The notes: generated by a model not told the origin, from the sequence alone. A DNA stretch of 60,168 nucleotides from Phenylobacterium sp. (GCA_020402585.1 JADBZH010000034.1:1-60168), one strand, 5' to 3'. Shown: positions 37,669 through 49,099, numbered from the stretch's first letter. Numbers and translations: made by a program.

Positions 37669-38226
37669 ATGCGCAGCAGGACGGCGGAGGACGCCCGACT
37701 CCTGGAGCTTCTCGATCCGGTGGCGGAGGCCGCGGGCTACGAGATCGTGCGCCTCAGGCTGATGGGCGGCGAACACGCCCGACGGATGCAGATCATGGCT
37801 GAGACCCCGGAAGGGGAGATGAACGTCGAGGACTGCGCCCGGCTGTCGCGCGCCCTCTCCGAAGTGCTGGACGCCGCCGACCCCCTTTCGGGGGAGTACA
37901 CCCTGGAGGTCTCGACCCCTGGGGTCGACCGGCCCCTGACCCGCCTCAAGGACTTCGAGGTCTTCGAGGGTCACGAGGCCCGGGTCGAGCTGGATCGCAT
38001 GGCCGAGGGCCGCAAGCGTTTCCGTGGCGAGCTGGCCGGCGTCGAAGGCGACCAGGTCGCCATGAACCTCGAGGGCGAGGCCGAGACCGCCCTCATCCCC
38101 TTCGCCTGGATCACAGAGGCGAAACTGATCCTGACCGACCGGCTCATGGAGCGGGGCGCCCAAGAGCGCGCCCGGCGACTGGCCGGCGGTTCCCATCCCG
38201 ATTCCGACCAGGAGGACGTCCCATGA
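37669..38226 (+). CDS. rimP: Ribosome maturation factor RimP
   Basis: A 185-residue protein needed for 30S assembly. [33 protein letters not shown] and [40 protein letters not shown] form the N-terminal domain, and the C-terminal SH3-like domain has [38 protein letters not shown]. Start at MRSRTAED; the longer frame runs back through the leader terminator. Its stop overlaps nusA (ATGA). First gene of the nusA-infB operon, as in most bacteria. Confidence 0.94.
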   Translation: MRSRTAEDARLLELLDPVAEAAGYEIVRLRLMGGEHARRMQIMAETPEGEMNVEDCARLSRALSEVLDAADPLSGEYTLEVSTPGVDRPLTRLKDFEVFEGHEARVELDRMAEGRKRFRGELAGVEGDQVAMNLEGEAETALIPFAWITEAKLILTDRLMERGAQERARRLAGGSHPDSDQEDVP

Positions 38227-39893
38227 GCCCGACAGGGATCGCCGCGAACCGGCTTGAGCTGCTGCAGATCGCCGAGGCGGTGGCGCGCGAGAAATCCATC
38301 GACCGCGAGGTGGTCATCTCGGCCATCGAGGAGGCCATCCAGAAGGGTGCGCGCGCCCGCTACGGGGCCGAGCATGACATCCGGGTGCGCATTGACCCCA
38401 AGACCGGGGAAACGACCCTCAAGCGGGTGATCCGGGTCATCCCGGACGACGAGACCTTCACGGACGAGGACGGCCTTCCCGTCGAGCCCGTCGGCATCCG
38501 CCGGCTGTCCGAGGCCCTGAGGGACGACCCGGAGACCTTTGTCGGCAAGACCTACGAGGAGGTTCTTCCCCCCTTCGAGTTCGGCCGGGTCCAGACCCAG
38601 ATGGCGCGCCAGGTGGTGACCGGAAAGGTCCGCGAGGCCGAGCGCGAGCGCCAGTACGAGGAATTCAAGGACCGGGTCGGGGAGGTCGTCAACGGCGTGG
38701 TCAAGCGGGTGGAGTACGGCAACACCGTGGTCGACCTGGGCCGGGGCGAGGGCATCATGCGCCGCGACCAGTCCATCCCCCGGGAGAACTTCAACATCGG
38801 CGACCGGATCCGCTGCTACATCTACGACGTGCGCCGGGAAGCCAAGGGCCCGCAGATTCTTCTGAGCCGCGCCCACGGCGGCTTCATGGCCAAGCTCTTC
38901 GCCCAGGAAGTCCCCGAGGTCTACGACGGGGTCATCGAGATCCGCGCCGTGGCCCGCGATCCGGGCAGCCGCGCCAAGATGGCGGTGATCTCGAACGACA
39001 GCTCCATCGACCCTGTCGGCGCCTGCGTGGGCATGCGCGGCAGCCGGGTCCAGGCCGTGGTGGCCGAGCTGCAGGGCGAGAAAATCGACATCATCCAGTG
39101 GAGCCCGGACGAGGCGACCTTCATCGTCAACGCCCTGGCGCCGGCGGAGGTGTCGAAGGTGGTGATGGACGAGGAGGATGAGCGGGTCGAGGTGGTGGTG
39201 CCCGACGAGCAGCTGTCCCTGGCCATCGGCCGGCGCGGCCAGAACGTGCGCCTCGCCTCCCAGCTCACCGGCTGGCAGATCGACATCATGACCGAGAGCC
39301 AGGAAAGCGAGCGCCGCCAGCGGGAGTTCGCCGAGCGTACGGCCCTGTTCCAGGAAGCCCTGGACGTGGACGAGGTCATCGCCCAGCTGCTGGTGACCGA
39401 GGGCTTCGCCACCGTCGAGGACGTCGCCTACGTGGAGTCGTCAGAGGTCGCCGCCATCGAGGGCTTCGACGAGGACACCGCCGAGGAGATCCAGGCCCGG
39501 GCGCGCGACCACCTGGAACGCGAGGCCGCCGAACTGGACGCCCGCCGCCGGGAGCTGGGGGTCGAGGACGGCCTCCTGGAGATCGAGGGCGTCACCCTGC
39601 CGGTGGCCGTCGCCCTGGGCGCCGGCGAGGTGAGGTCCGTCGAGGACCTCGCCGGCCTGGTGCCGGACGACCTCCGCGGCTGGTTCGAGACCCGCAACGG
39701 CGAGCGGGTGCGCGAAGCCGGCATCCTGGAGTCCTTCGGCCTCGACGCCGCCGATGCTGAGGCCCTGATCCTGCGCGCCCGCATCGCCATGGGCTGGATC
39801 GAGCCGCCGCCGGAAGTGGTGGAGGAGGAAATCGAGGCCGAGCTGAGCGAGGAAGACATCGTCTTCGGCCAGCCGGGCGCCCGGGAGGCCTGA
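38223..39893 (+). CDS. nusA: Transcription termination/antitermination protein NusA
   Basis: A 556-residue RNA polymerase-associated factor. The N-terminal polymerase-binding domain begins [31 protein letters not shown]. The S1 domain contains [25 protein letters not shown]. Two KH domains carry [23 protein letters not shown] and [23 protein letters not shown]. Two C-terminal acidic helix-hairpin-helix repeats ([30 protein letters not shown]) are present, followed by a strongly acidic tail. Cotranscribed with rimP. Confidence 0.97.
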   Translation: MSPTGIAANRLELLQIAEAVAREKSIDREVVISAIEEAIQKGARARYGAEHDIRVRIDPKTGETTLKRVIRVIPDDETFTDEDGLPVEPVGIRRLSEALRDDPETFVGKTYEEVLPPFEFGRVQTQMARQVVTGKVREAERERQYEEFKDRVGEVVNGVVKRVEYGNTVVDLGRGEGIMRRDQSIPRENFNIGDRIRCYIYDVRREAKGPQILLSRAHGGFMAKLFAQEVPEVYDGVIEIRAVARDPGSRAKMAVISNDSSIDPVGACVGMRGSRVQAVVAELQGEKIDIIQWSPDEATFIVNALAPAEVSKVVMDEEDERVEVVVPDEQLSLAIGRRGQNVRLASQLTGWQIDIMTESQESERRQREFAERTALFQEALDVDEVIAQLLVTEGFATVEDVAYVESSEVAAIEGFDEDTAEEIQARARDHLEREAAELDARRRELGVEDGLLEIEGVTLPVAVALGAGEVRSVEDLAGLVPDDLRGWFETRNGERVREAGILESFGLDAADAEALILRARIAMGWIEPPPEVVEEEIEAELSEEDIVFGQPGAREA

Positions 39894-39900
39894 CGCCGGA

Positions 39901-40575
39901 GTGACGATCGCAACGCCCAGGACGCCGAAGACCCACGCCGAGGCCTCGCGCGAGAGCCGGGACCTGGTGTCCGGAGAGGTGCGTCCGCGCGAGACGATGA
40001 TCCGCTTCGCCGCAGGCCCGGACGGTCGGGTCACCCCGGACCTGGCCGGCCGGCTCCCCGGGCGTGGACTTTGGGTCGCGGCGGACCGGACCTCGGTGGA
40101 GACCGCCGCACGCAGGGGCCTGTTCAGCCGGGCGGCGCGGGCGGCCGTCAAGGCTGACCCGGACCTGGCCGACCAGGTCGAGCGCCTGCTCCTGCGTCGA
40201 CTGCTCGACGGCCTGGGCCTCGCCCGCCGGGCGGGAGAGCTGGTGTTCGGTTTCGAGAAGGTCGCGGCGGCGCTTTCAGGCGGCCGCGCCGCCTGGCTGA
40301 TCGAGGCCGTTGACGGCGCTGCGGACGGCCGCCGGAAAATCCTCGGGGTCGCGCGGAGGGCGTCTCCGACCCCTGGCCTCGCGGCCCTCTGGACAGGGGA
40401 AGAATTGAGTTTGGCCTTGGGCGGCGAGAATGTGATACACACCGCCTTCCTTGCGGGACGGGGCTCCGACCGCTGGACATCAGATGTCCAGCGGCTTTCA
40501 GGCTTCCGGCCCCTGGTTCCAGACTCCTGGATCGAGGCGCCGACGTCGACGCCCGGGAGTCCGGACCCGGCCTGA
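39901..40575 (+). CDS. ylxR: YlxR/DUF448 protein with C-terminal L7Ae-like domain
   Basis: A 224-residue RNA-binding-type protein that always accompanies nusA-infB. The DUF448 part reads LVSGEVRPRETMIRFAAGPDGRVTPDLAGRLPGRGLWVAADR, followed by a second domain LRRLLDGLGLARRAGELVFGFEKVAAALSGGRAAWLIEAVDGAADGRRK that resembles the L7Ae/YlxQ fold, so two usual neighbours are fused, as often in alphaproteobacteria. The cysteine normally preceding (V/I)xxGEVRP is missing here (SRDLVSGEV). GTG start, 7 bp after nusA. Confidence 0.88.
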   Translation: MTIATPRTPKTHAEASRESRDLVSGEVRPRETMIRFAAGPDGRVTPDLAGRLPGRGLWVAADRTSVETAARRGLFSRAARAAVKADPDLADQVERLLLRRLLDGLGLARRAGELVFGFEKVAAALSGGRAAWLIEAVDGAADGRRKILGVARRASPTPGLAALWTGEELSLALGGENVIHTAFLAGRGSDRWTSDVQRLSGFRPLVPDSWIEAPTSTPGSPDPA

Positions 40576-40630
40576 GGCATTGGGATTGTGAAGTGGGCCG
40601 GACCCGTCCGGCCGGATGTAAAGCGAGCGC

Positions 40631-43627
40631 ATGAGCGACGAAAAAGACAACGGCCGTCCCTCCGCCCCCGGCGGACGCCAGCCCCTGACCCTGAAGCCGC
40701 GCCTCGGCGCTGGATCGGTCAGCGCCGGCACGGTGAAGCAGAGCTTCAGCCATGGCCGATCAAAGACGGTTGTGGTCGAGACCAAGCGCGCCCGAACCGC
40801 AGCCCCCCCGGTCGGCAACCTCGCCGGGCCCTCTCCCGCCGAGCGCCGTACGACTGCGCCAGCACCGGCGGCGGCGGCAAGCCGGCCTGCGGCGCCTGTC
40901 TCCTCCTCCGACGGCGGTCTTTCCGCAGATGAACTGAAGGCCCGCCAGAGGGCCATCGAACTGGCTCGGGAACAACAGGCCCGCCAGGCCGCCGAGACGC
41001 GCTCCCAGGCCGAGGCCGAAGCCCGAGCCCAGGCGGCTGCGCGCGCCGCCGCCCAGGCGGAGTCCACCCCGCCAGCCCCGGTCACGCCCCCGCCGGCAGC
41101 CGAGGCGCCCGCCGCCGCCGCTCCGGCTCCGGCTCCGGCACCGGCGCCGGCGCCGGCCGCGCCATCGCCCCCTCCCGCGCCTGCGGCCGCGGCGACGCCT
41201 TCGCCGCGCCCTACCGTCGAGGCGAACCGGGCCGCAGCTCCGGGCCAGACGCGCACCTACGAGCCGTCCCGCGAGCGCCGTGACGACCGCCCGACCACCA
41301 CGACCTACCGGCCCGATCGTCCCGCCGGACGGTTCGAGAACACCAGCTTCGGACAACGGGCGCCCCGCACCGACCAGCCGCCCCGGGACCGGGCCGGGCC
41401 GGACCGGCCGCGCGATGGCGACCGCGGGCCTCGCCCCGCCCGCCCAGCGGCCCCCGGCGGCGAACCCGTCCGCTACTCCGCCCTTTCACCCCGCCCCGCC
41501 CCCGGCGCCCGCGATGGCGCCCGGCCGGGAGGGCCGCGCCCACCGCGCCTCGCACCGGCCGCAGCGCCGGCGACCCCCGAGATCCAGCGCGCCACCCGCC
41601 AGGCGCCCCGGCCAGGCTCCCAGACCCTCGATCGCCGGACCGATGACGACGAGGATACGCGCCGCAAGGCCGCCGGTGCGGCCAGCAAGCCCATCAGCCG
41701 CGCCAAGGGCGCCACCCAGCGCCGTGAAGGCCGTCTGACCATCCAGGCCGTGGCCGGGGACGACGAGGGCGCCGTCGAGCGGATGCGCTCCCTCGCCTCG
41801 GTCCGCCGGGCCCGGGAGCGTGAACGCGAGAAGCGCAAGGGCGGCGTGCAGGAGCAGGCCCGCGTGGCCCGCGAGGTGGTGATCCCCGACGTCATCACCG
41901 TCGCCGAGCTGTCCAACCGGATGGCCACCCGTGGCGTGGACGTCATCAAGTTCCTGATGCGCCAGGGCATGATGGTGAAGATCAACGACGTGATCGACAG
42001 CGACACGGCGGAGCTGATCGCCACCGAGTTCGGCCACACCGTCAAGCGGGTCTCGGACTCCGACGTCGAGGAAGGCTTCCTGGGCGCCGACGACATGGAC
42101 GAGAGCCTGGAGGTCCGCGCGCCCGTCGTGGCGGTCATGGGCCATGTCGACCACGGCAAGACCTCGCTGCTGGACGCCCTGCGCCAGGCCGACGTGGCCG
42201 GCGGGGAGCATGGCGGCATCACCCAGCACATCGGCGCCTACCAGGTGAGACTGCCGAGCGGCCAGAAGGTGACCTTCCTGGACACCCCCGGACATGCGGC
42301 CTTCACGGCCATGCGGGCCCGGGGCGCGGAGGTGACCGACATCGTCGTCCTGGTGGTCGCCGCGGACGACGGGGTCATGCCCCAGACGATCGAGGCCATC
42401 CAGCACGCCCGTGCGGCGGGGACGCCGATCATCGTGGCCGTCAACAAGATGGACAAGCCGGACTCCAACCCGACCCGGGTGATCAACGAGCTGCTCCAGC
42501 ACGAGGTGGTGGCCGAGAGCCTGGGTGGCGAGACCCAGATCATCGAGGTCTCGGCCCTGAAGAAGACCGGCCTGGACGACCTGATCGAGGCCATCCTGCT
42601 GCAGTCTGAAGTGCTTGAGCTGAAGGCCAATCCGGACCGTACGGGCGAGGGCGTGGTCATCGAGTCCAAGATCGATCGCGGCCGCGGCGCCGTCTCGACC
42701 GTCCTCGTCAAGCGCGGCACCCTGAAGCGCGGCGATATCGTTGTGGCCGGCGCCAGCTTTGGTCGCGTCCGCGCCCTGCTCAACGAACGGGACGAACAGG
42801 TTCTCGCGGCGGGGCCCTCCGAGCCCGTGGAAATCCTGGGCCTGGACGGTGCGCCCGCCCCCGGGGAAGCCTTCGCCGTGGTGGACTCCGAGGCGCGCGC
42901 CCGGGAGCTGACCGAGTACCGGATCCGCCTGAAGCGGGAGAAGGCCGGAGCCCCTGTGGGCGGCGGCGTCTCCATGGCCGACTTCATGGCCAAGATGCAG
43001 GACAAGAAGATCTCGGAGATGCCGGTCATCATCAAGGCCGACGTCCAGGGGTCTGCGGAGGCCATCGTCGGCTCGCTGGACAAGCTGGCCACCGACGAGG
43101 TCCGTGCACGGATCATCCTGTCCGGCGCCGGCGCCATCAGCGAGAGCGACGTCATGCTGGCCAAGGGATCGGGCGCGCCCATCCTCGGCTTCAATGTCCG
43201 CGCCACCACCCAGGCCCGCCAGCTCGCCGAGCGCGAAGGGGTGGAGATCCGCTACTACGCGATCATCTACGACCTGCTCGACGACGTGAAGGGCGTGATG
43301 TCCGGCCTGCTGGCCCCCGAGCAGAGGGAAACCTTCCTCGGCAACGCCCGGGTCCTGCAGGTGTTCGACATCACCCGGGTGGGCAAGGTCGCCGGCTGCC
43401 GCGTCACCGAAGGCGTGGTCCGGCGCGGCGCCCGCGTCCGGATCGTGCGCAACGACATCGTTGTCCTCGAACTGGGCGTCTTGCAGACCCTCAAGCGGTT
43501 CAAGGAAGAGGTGGCCGAGGTCGGCAACGGGGTCGAGTGCGGCATGGCCTTCCAGGGCTTCCAGGACATCCAGGAAGGCGACATCATCGAGTGCTTCACC
43601 ATCGAAGAGGTCAAGCGCAGCCTCTAG
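40631..43627 (+). CDS. infB: Translation initiation factor IF-2
   Basis: A 998-residue GTPase that places fMet-tRNA on the 30S subunit. The N-terminal ~330 residues are Ala/Pro/Arg-rich low complexity, including an AP-repeat ([13 protein letters not shown]). The IF2-N helical domain is near [36 protein letters not shown]1 [14 protein letters not shown] is about residue 500, G3 DTPGHAAF and G4 NKMD. The C-terminal domains end [29 protein letters not shown]. Translation may also start internally, as in other bacteria, but no clear second start was proven. Confidence 0.97.
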   Translation: MSDEKDNGRPSAPGGRQPLTLKPRLGAGSVSAGTVKQSFSHGRSKTVVVETKRARTAAPPVGNLAGPSPAERRTTAPAPAAAASRPAAPVSSSDGGLSADELKARQRAIELAREQQARQAAETRSQAEAEARAQAAARAAAQAESTPPAPVTPPPAAEAPAAAAPAPAPAPAPAPAAPSPPPAPAAAATPSPRPTVEANRAAAPGQTRTYEPSRERRDDRPTTTTYRPDRPAGRFENTSFGQRAPRTDQPPRDRAGPDRPRDGDRGPRPARPAAPGGEPVRYSALSPRPAPGARDGARPGGPRPPRLAPAAAPATPEIQRATRQAPRPGSQTLDRRTDDDEDTRRKAAGAASKPISRAKGATQRREGRLTIQAVAGDDEGAVERMRSLASVRRAREREREKRKGGVQEQARVAREVVIPDVITVAELSNRMATRGVDVIKFLMRQGMMVKINDVIDSDTAELIATEFGHTVKRVSDSDVEEGFLGADDMDESLEVRAPVVAVMGHVDHGKTSLLDALRQADVAGGEHGGITQHIGAYQVRLPSGQKVTFLDTPGHAAFTAMRARGAEVTDIVVLVVAADDGVMPQTIEAIQHARAAGTPIIVAVNKMDKPDSNPTRVINELLQHEVVAESLGGETQIIEVSALKKTGLDDLIEAILLQSEVLELKANPDRTGEGVVIESKIDRGRGAVSTVLVKRGTLKRGDIVVAGASFGRVRALLNERDEQVLAAGPSEPVEILGLDGAPAPGEAFAVVDSEARARELTEYRIRLKREKAGAPVGGGVSMADFMAKMQDKKISEMPVIIKADVQGSAEAIVGSLDKLATDEVRARIILSGAGAISESDVMLAKGSGAPILGFNVRATTQARQLAEREGVEIRYYAIIYDLLDDVKGVMSGLLAPEQRETFLGNARVLQVFDITRVGKVAGCRVTEGVVRRGARVRIVRNDIVVLELGVLQTLKRFKEEVAEVGNGVECGMAFQGFQDIQEGDIIECFTIEEVKRSL

Positions 43628-43649
43628 GGCGCGCCCAGCGGGGAGGTCC

Positions 43650-44165
43650 ATGCTCAAGCGCCTCGTCCTCCTCGGACTCCTCAGCCTCCTGGCGGCCTGC
43701 GCGACGGGCGGCCGCCTGGATGCGGCCAATGACGTCCACGCCCTTCTCGTGGCGATCCGGGACGGGGACCGCGCGGCTTTCGACGCCCGTGTCGACCGCG
43801 AGGCCCTGAAGGCCGAGATCGCCTCCCGCCTCGCCCGTGAGACCTCCCGCCTGAAGGTGGACGGCCTCGACCTGGGTCCGCTCGGCGTCGTGGCGGCCCC
43901 CGCCCTCGCCAGCCTTGCCGGGGACGCCCTGATCCAGCCAGGAGTCTTCCGCCAGGTGGCTGAAGCCTATGGCTACTCACGCGACAAACCCCTGCCCGGA
44001 ACCGTGGCCATCGCCGGCCGCCTGAAGGCCATGCCTGACGGCCGGGTCTGCGCCACATTCGAGAAGGATGGCCCCTGCACCCTGATCTTCACACGCTCGG
44101 CCGAGGGCCGGTGGCGGTTGAGCGGTTTCGAGGGCGACCTCACCTCGCTGAAGATCCGCCTTTGA
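43650..44165 (+). CDS. DUF2939-like lipoprotein
   Basis: A 171-residue lipoprotein. The signal LKRLVLLGLLSLLAAC ends in a clear lipobox with the modified Cys at about residue 17, so it is membrane-anchored. The mature part has NDVHALLVAIRDGDRAAFDARVDREALKAEIASRLARE, then a globular region with LPGTVAIAGRLKAMPDGRVCATFEKDGPCTLIFTRSAEGRWRLSGFEGDL, resembling DUF2939 proteins of unknown role. GGGAGG precedes the ATG. It lies inside the usual infB-rbfA interval, 22 bp after infB. Confidence 0.78.
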   Translation: MLKRLVLLGLLSLLAACATGGRLDAANDVHALLVAIRDGDRAAFDARVDREALKAEIASRLARETSRLKVDGLDLGPLGVVAAPALASLAGDALIQPGVFRQVAEAYGYSRDKPLPGTVAIAGRLKAMPDGRVCATFEKDGPCTLIFTRSAEGRWRLSGFEGDLTSLKIRL

Positions 44166-44176
44166 AGGAAGCCGAT

Positions 44177-44968
44177 ATGGCCTGGGAAGACGCCCTCTCC
44201 GCCTACGAGGAGTTCACCTTCGAGGACGGTCCCTGGACCCGTCCGGTCTGGCGCCGCGGGCAGGGGCCCGCGGTCATCATCATCCACGAGATTCCGGGCC
44301 TGGACCCCCTGGTCATCCGCTTCGCCGACCGGGTCGCCGAGGCCGGTATGACGGTCTTCCTGCCCAGCCTGATCGGCGACCCGGGCCGGCCGGTCAGCGG
44401 CGGCTACGCCCTCAAGTCCATGGCCACGGCCTTCTGCGTCCGGCGCGAGTTCAACGTCTGGCGGACCGGACGGACCAGCCCGATCGCCGACTGGCTGAGG
44501 GCCCTGGCCCGAAAGGCCCACGCCGAGTGCGGCGGGGCCGGGGTGGGCGCCGTGGGCATGTGCTTCTCGGGCGGCTTCGCCCTGGCCATGATGACGGAAC
44601 CCTCCGTCGTGGCGCCGGTCCTGTCCCAGCCCTCCCTGCCCCTGCCCTTCGGCTCCAGGGCGCGGGCGGCGGACATCGACGTCTCGCCGGAGGACCTGCG
44701 CTGCGTGAAGGACCGGCTGGAGGCCGAGGACCTGACCGTCATGGGCCTGCGCTTCAAGTCGGACCGTTTCGTGCCGGACGCCCGCTTCGAGATGCTGAAG
44801 GCGACCTTCGGCGACCGGTTCGACCCGGTGGAGCTGGACGACGCCGACGCCGCCCCCGCCGACATGCCCCCGCATTCCGTCCTGACCCTGCACCTGCGCG
44901 AGGACGGCCCCACCAAGGCCGCAGAGCAGAAGGTGATCGCCTTCTTCCGGCAGCGGACGGGCGCCTGA
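44177..44968 (+). CDS. Dienelactone hydrolase-family protein
   Basis: A 263-residue alpha/beta hydrolase. AVIIIHEIPGLDPLVIRFADRVAEAGMTVFLPSL is the dienelactone-hydrolase start, and VGMCFSGGFALAMM places the nucleophile Cys in GxCxGG, the DLH type. The catalytic His is probably in the MPPHSVLTLHLREDG segment. Substrate not known; many family members hydrolyse lactones, and no aromatic-degradation genes are nearby. ATG follows GAAGGAAG, 11 bp after the lipoprotein gene. Confidence 0.85.
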   Translation: MAWEDALSAYEEFTFEDGPWTRPVWRRGQGPAVIIIHEIPGLDPLVIRFADRVAEAGMTVFLPSLIGDPGRPVSGGYALKSMATAFCVRREFNVWRTGRTSPIADWLRALARKAHAECGGAGVGAVGMCFSGGFALAMMTEPSVVAPVLSQPSLPLPFGSRARAADIDVSPEDLRCVKDRLEAEDLTVMGLRFKSDRFVPDARFEMLKATFGDRFDPVELDDADAAPADMPPHSVLTLHLREDGPTKAAEQKVIAFFRQRTGA

Positions 44969-45072
44969 GGGCCGCGCTGCTGGACAGGGGGCCTGCGCGC
45001 GACTAGAACCCGCCGCCTTTCCCCGAGCCCGCGTCCGATCCGCGGTCCGGGCCAGCCATCCGGGACCTTCCC

Positions 45073-45510
45073 ATGAAAAAGCATTCCGGCGCCGGTCGCG
45101 GCGCCCCGACCGGACCCTCGCAGCGCCAGCTGCGGGCCGGAGAGCTTATCCGCCACGCCCTGGTCGAGATCCTCCGCGAGGAGGAGATCGCCGATCCCGA
45201 CCTGGCCGGCGTGTCCGTGACTGTGACCGAGGTGCGGATGAGCCCGGATCTGAGGCACGCCTTCGCCTTCGTCGAGCCCCTCGGTGGGCAGGATGCGGGG
45301 CGTGTGGTGGCGGGCCTTAACCGCCACGCGAAGTTCCTGCGGGGCCGTCTGGGTCGCGAGATCGACATGAAGTTCACTCCCGACCTGAAGTTCGCCCACG
45401 ACGAGAGCTTCACAGAGGCGGCCCGCATGGACGCCCTGTTCCGCGATCCCCGCGTCGCGCGCGACCTGGGGCCAGATGGGGCGCCCGACGCCACGGACGG
45501 GGAGGACTGA
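45073..45510 (+). CDS. rbfA: Ribosome-binding factor A
   Basis: A 145-residue KH-like 30S maturation factor that binds 16S rRNA near helix 1. [56 protein letters not shown] and [35 protein letters not shown] are typical. It lies one base before the truB start, a coupled arrangement. The gap to the preceding hydrolase is 104 bp with no obvious signal. Confidence 0.94.
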   Translation: MKKHSGAGRGAPTGPSQRQLRAGELIRHALVEILREEEIADPDLAGVSVTVTEVRMSPDLRHAFAFVEPLGGQDAGRVVAGLNRHAKFLRGRLGREIDMKFTPDLKFAHDESFTEAARMDALFRDPRVARDLGPDGAPDATDGED

Positions 45511-45511
45511 G

Positions 45512-46441
45512 GTGGGGCGGCGCAAGAGCGGTGAGGCGGTGTCGGGTTGGGTCTGCCTGGACAAGCCCTACGACCTGACCTCGACCCAGGCGGTGGGCCG
45601 GGTCCGGCGTCTGTTCAACGCCCAGAAGGCCGGGCACGCGGGCACCCTGGACCCCCTGGCCACAGGCGTCCTGCCCATCGCCCTCGGAGAAGCCACCAAG
45701 ACGGTCAGCTTCATGATGGACGCGGGCAAGACCTACCGCTTCACCATCGCCTGGGGCCGCACCACCACCACCCTGGACCGGGAGGGTGAAACCTCGGCCG
45801 CCTCGGACGTGCGGCCCACCGCCGACGAGGCCGCAGCGGCCCTGCCCGCCTTCATTGGCGAGATCGACCAGGTCCCGCCGGCCTTCTCGGCCATCAAGGT
45901 GGATGGTGAGCGCGCCTACGACCTGGCCCGGGCCGGGCAGACGGTGGAGCTGGCCGCCCGCCGGGTGGTGATCCACGACGCCCGGGTGACCGGCGCGCCC
46001 GACGCCGATCATGTCGAGATCGAGATCGACTGCGGCAAGGGCGTCTATGTCCGCGCCCTGGTCCGGGACCTGGCCGAGCGACTTGGCGCCTGCGGGCATG
46101 TCAGCGCGCTGAGGCGGACCCGGGTGGGCCCCTTCACTGAGGACCGGGCGATTACGCTGGAAAACCTTGAGGATCTGGGGCATAAGGCCGGCCTCTTGGA
46201 GGCCCTGCTTCCGGTCGAGACCGCCCTGGACGACATCCCGGAGCTGGCCGTGACCGCCGAAGACGCCTTCAGGCTTAAGCAGGGACGACCCATCGTTCTC
46301 GTTCCCAGACAGGTTGACGACCTGAGGTCCCGGCTCACCGCCGGAACCCGGACGGTGTCAGTCCTGGCGGGCGGGTCCTTGGTGGCGCTCTGCGAGATGC
46401 GCATGGGACGGCTCGAACCCGCACGCGTCTTTCACCTCTGA
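45512..46441 (+). CDS. truB: tRNA pseudouridine(55) synthase TruB
   Basis: A 309-residue enzyme that makes the T-loop pseudouridine. [52 protein letters not shown] contains the catalytic Asp in [43 protein letters not shown] and [16 protein letters not shown] follow, and a PUA-like C-terminal domain is present. The GTG start, one base after the rbfA stop, has GGGGAGG six bases upstream; an upstream ATG would overlap rbfA further. Confidence 0.95.
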   Translation: MGRRKSGEAVSGWVCLDKPYDLTSTQAVGRVRRLFNAQKAGHAGTLDPLATGVLPIALGEATKTVSFMMDAGKTYRFTIAWGRTTTTLDREGETSAASDVRPTADEAAAALPAFIGEIDQVPPAFSAIKVDGERAYDLARAGQTVELAARRVVIHDARVTGAPDADHVEIEIDCGKGVYVRALVRDLAERLGACGHVSALRRTRVGPFTEDRAITLENLEDLGHKAGLLEALLPVETALDDIPELAVTAEDAFRLKQGRPIVLVPRQVDDLRSRLTAGTRTVSVLAGGSLVALCEMRMGRLEPARVFHL

Positions 46442-46460
46442 CCAGAGCGGGGATCCTACG

Positions 46461-46730
46461 ATGTCGATTACGCTTGAACGTAAGGCGGAACTTATCCAGA
46501 CCCACGGTCGCTCCGAAGGCGATACCGGGAGTGCGGAAGTCCAGGTGGCCATCCTGTCCGAACGGATCGCCAACCTGACCGAGCACTTCAAAGCCCACAA
46601 GAAGGATAACCACTCCCGTCGCGGGCTCCTGAAGATGGTGTCCCAGCGCCGCCGGCTCCTTGACCACCTGAAAGCCTCCGACGCCGGTCGCTATCAGTCG
46701 ATCATCGAGAAGCTCGGCCTGCGCCGCTAG
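46461..46730 (+). CDS. rpsO: 30S ribosomal protein S15
   Basis: An 89-residue primary 16S rRNA-binding protein. [68 protein letters not shown] matches the family, with the RNA-contacting HSRRGLL block intact. It follows truB by 19 bp and precedes pnp, the classical rpsO-pnp arrangement. Confidence 0.97.
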   Translation: MSITLERKAELIQTHGRSEGDTGSAEVQVAILSERIANLTEHFKAHKKDNHSRRGLLKMVSQRRRLLDHLKASDAGRYQSIIEKLGLRR

Positions 46731-46737
46731 TTCCCGG

Positions 46738-46753
46738 GGCCCCGCAAGGGGCC
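46738..46753 (+). terminator. Hairpin just after rpsO
   Basis: GGCCCC-GCAA-GGGGCC is a perfect 6-bp stem with a GNRA tetraloop, 7 bp after the rpsO stop. There is no T-run, so partial termination, mRNA protection or an RNase entry signal are all possible. Confidence 0.5.
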
Positions 46754-46807
46754 ACGGCTCATTTCACCGCCGCCCCCGCGACAGGCCGGGGGACCAGGGG
46801 CGGTGCG

Positions 46808-46832
46808 CGGAGGTCCGTTTCGGGGGCCTCCG
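46808..46832 (+). promoter_or_regulatory. Stem-loop in the pnp leader
   Basis: CGGAGGTCC (46808-46816) pairs with GGGCCTCCG (46824-46832), eight Watson-Crick pairs plus one U-G, around a 7-nt loop, about 120 nt before pnp. In other bacteria an RNase III-cut stem in the pnp leader mediates autoregulation by PNPase. That role is inferred. Confidence 0.5.
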
Positions 46833-46954
46833 TCCTACGTCGGGGGTTCCAAAGAAATCCTCACCGCGCCTGTCGTTCCTGGAGAGGATTTCGGTCGTCC
46901 GACGCCCTGTCCGCCCCCGCCGGGAATACGCCCGCGGGACAAGAAAGAAACCCA

Positions 46955-49099
46955 ATGTTCGATATCAAGAGAAAGACCATCGAGTGGGGTGGCCGCGCGC
47001 TGACCCTCGAGACCGGCCGCATGGCCCGCCAGGCCGATGGTTCTGTCCTGGCCACCTATGGCGAGACCATGGTGCTGGCCACCGCCGTCTTCGCCAAGAG
47101 CGCCAAGCCCGGCCAGGACTTCTTCCCCCTGACCGTGAACTATCAGGAGAAGTACTACGCCGCGGGCAAGATCCCGGGCTCCTTCCCCCGCCGTGAGGCC
47201 GCGCCGAGCCAGAAGGAAACCCTGACCTCGCGCCTGATCGACCGTCCGATCCGGCCCCTGTTTGTCGAGGGCTTTAAGAACGAGGTCCAGGTGGTCACCA
47301 CCGTGCTGGCCCATGACCTCGAGAACGATCCCGACATCGTCGCCATGGTCGCCGCCTCGGCCGCCCTGGTGCTCTCGGGCGCCCCCTTCATGGGCCCCAT
47401 CGGCGGCGCGCGCGTGGGCTACGCCAACGGTGAGTACATCCTCAACCCGACCCTCGACCAGATGAAGGAGTCGGCCATGGACCTGGTCGTCGCCGGTACG
47501 AGCGACGCGGTCATGATGGTGGAATCCGAGATCCAGGAGCTCTCCGAAGAGGTGGTCCTGGGCGGCGTGACCTTCGCCCACAAGGCCATGCAGCCGGTGA
47601 TCGATGCGATCATCGAGCTGGCCGAGCATTCGGCCAAGGACCCCTTCGAGTTCACCCCGGACGACACCGAGGCCCTCAAGGCCGAGGCCCGCAAGCTGGC
47701 GGGCGCCGACCTGGCTGCGGCCTACAAGATCGTCGCCAAGGGCCAGCGCCACGACGCTGTCAGCCAGGCCAAGGCCAAGGCCGTGGCCGCCCTGGCCAAG
47801 TCCGACGCCAATCCCTCGGGCGCCGACGGCCAGAAGCTGGCCGGCGTGCTGAAGGAGCTCGAGGCCGAGGTCGTCCGCCGCAACATCATCGAGACCGGCA
47901 TCCGGATCGACGGCCGGACTGTGGACAAGGTGCGCCCGATCGTCTCTGAAGTCGGCGTCCTGACCCGGGCCCACGGCTCGGCCCTGTTCACCCGCGGCGA
48001 GACCCAGGCCCTGGTGGTCGCCACCCTGGGCACCGGCGATGACGAGCAGCTGATCGACGCCCTCGAAGGCAAGTACTACGAGCGCTTCCTGCTGCACTAC
48101 AACTTCCCTCCCTTCAGCGTCGGCGAGACCGGCCGGATGGGCGCCCCCGGGCGTCGGGAAGTGGGTCACGGCAAGCTGGCCTGGCGCGCTGTCCGCCCCA
48201 TGCTGCCGTCGCATGACGAGTTCCCCTACACCCTGCGCCTGGTGTCCGAGGTCCTGGAGTCCAACGGCTCCTCGTCCATGGCCACCGTGTGCGGCGCGTC
48301 CCTGGCCCTGATGGACGCCGGCGTGCCCCTGAAGAAGCCGGTCAGCGGCATCGCCATGGGCCTGATCCTCGAGAAGGACGGCTTCGCCGTGCTTTCCGAC
48401 ATCCTGGGCGACGAGGACCACCTCGGCGACATGGACTTCAAGGTGGCCGGCACCGAGGACGGGATCACCTCCCTCCAGATGGACATCAAGATCGCCGGGA
48501 TCACCGAGGAGATCATGCGCAAGGCGCTGGAGCAGGCCAAGGGCGGCCGCCAGCACATCCTGGACGAGATGGCCAAGGCCATGGAGGCCCCGCGCACCCA
48601 GCTGGGCGAGTACGCGCCGAAGATCGAGACCATCAAGATCCCGGTGGACAAGATCCGCGAAGTGATCGGCTCGGGCGGCAAGGTGATCCGCGAGATCACC
48701 GCCGAAACCGGCGCCAAGGTCGACATCGGTGAGGACGGCACCATCCGCATCGCCGCCCCCGACCAGGCCAAGATCGACGCGGCCCGCGACTGGATCAAGT
48801 CCATCGCCTCGGAGCCTGAACTGGGCGCCATCTACACCGGCAAGGTCGTGAAGATCGTCGACTTCGGCGCCTTCGTGAACTTCTTCGGCGCCAAGGACGG
48901 CCTGGTCCACGTCAGCCAGATCTCCTCGGAACGGGTCAACAAGGTCTCCGACGTCCTGCAGGAAGGCCAGTCCGTGAAGGTCAAGCTTCTCGGCTTCGAT
49001 GACCGGGGCAAGACCCGGCTGTCGATGAAGGTCGTCGACCAGGAGACCGGCGAGGATCTGTCCAAGAAGGAAGCCGCCGGCGAGGACGCCGAAGGCTGA
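46955..49099 (+). CDS. pnp: Polyribonucleotide nucleotidyltransferase (PNPase)
   Basis: A 714-residue phosphorolytic 3'-5' exoribonuclease and degradosome component. Two RNase PH-like domains: the first begins [34 protein letters not shown], the second includes [39 protein letters not shown] and the active-site block [20 protein letters not shown]. The KH domain has [25 protein letters not shown]; the S1 domain has [19 protein letters not shown]. Full length. The leader hairpins may serve autoregulation. Confidence 0.97.
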   Translation: MFDIKRKTIEWGGRALTLETGRMARQADGSVLATYGETMVLATAVFAKSAKPGQDFFPLTVNYQEKYYAAGKIPGSFPRREAAPSQKETLTSRLIDRPIRPLFVEGFKNEVQVVTTVLAHDLENDPDIVAMVAASAALVLSGAPFMGPIGGARVGYANGEYILNPTLDQMKESAMDLVVAGTSDAVMMVESEIQELSEEVVLGGVTFAHKAMQPVIDAIIELAEHSAKDPFEFTPDDTEALKAEARKLAGADLAAAYKIVAKGQRHDAVSQAKAKAVAALAKSDANPSGADGQKLAGVLKELEAEVVRRNIIETGIRIDGRTVDKVRPIVSEVGVLTRAHGSALFTRGETQALVVATLGTGDDEQLIDALEGKYYERFLLHYNFPPFSVGETGRMGAPGRREVGHGKLAWRAVRPMLPSHDEFPYTLRLVSEVLESNGSSSMATVCGASLALMDAGVPLKKPVSGIAMGLILEKDGFAVLSDILGDEDHLGDMDFKVAGTEDGITSLQMDIKIAGITEEIMRKALEQAKGGRQHILDEMAKAMEAPRTQLGEYAPKIETIKIPVDKIREVIGSGGKVIREITAETGAKVDIGEDGTIRIAAPDQAKIDAARDWIKSIASEPELGAIYTGKVVKIVDFGAFVNFFGAKDGLVHVSQISSERVNKVSDVLQEGQSVKVKLLGFDDRGKTRLSMKVVDQETGEDLSKKEAAGEDAEG

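Noticed and set aside
40900..41600. Ala/Pro repeats in infB as a mobile or satellite repeat
   Set aside because: They are in frame and match the flexible N-terminal region usual for IF-2.
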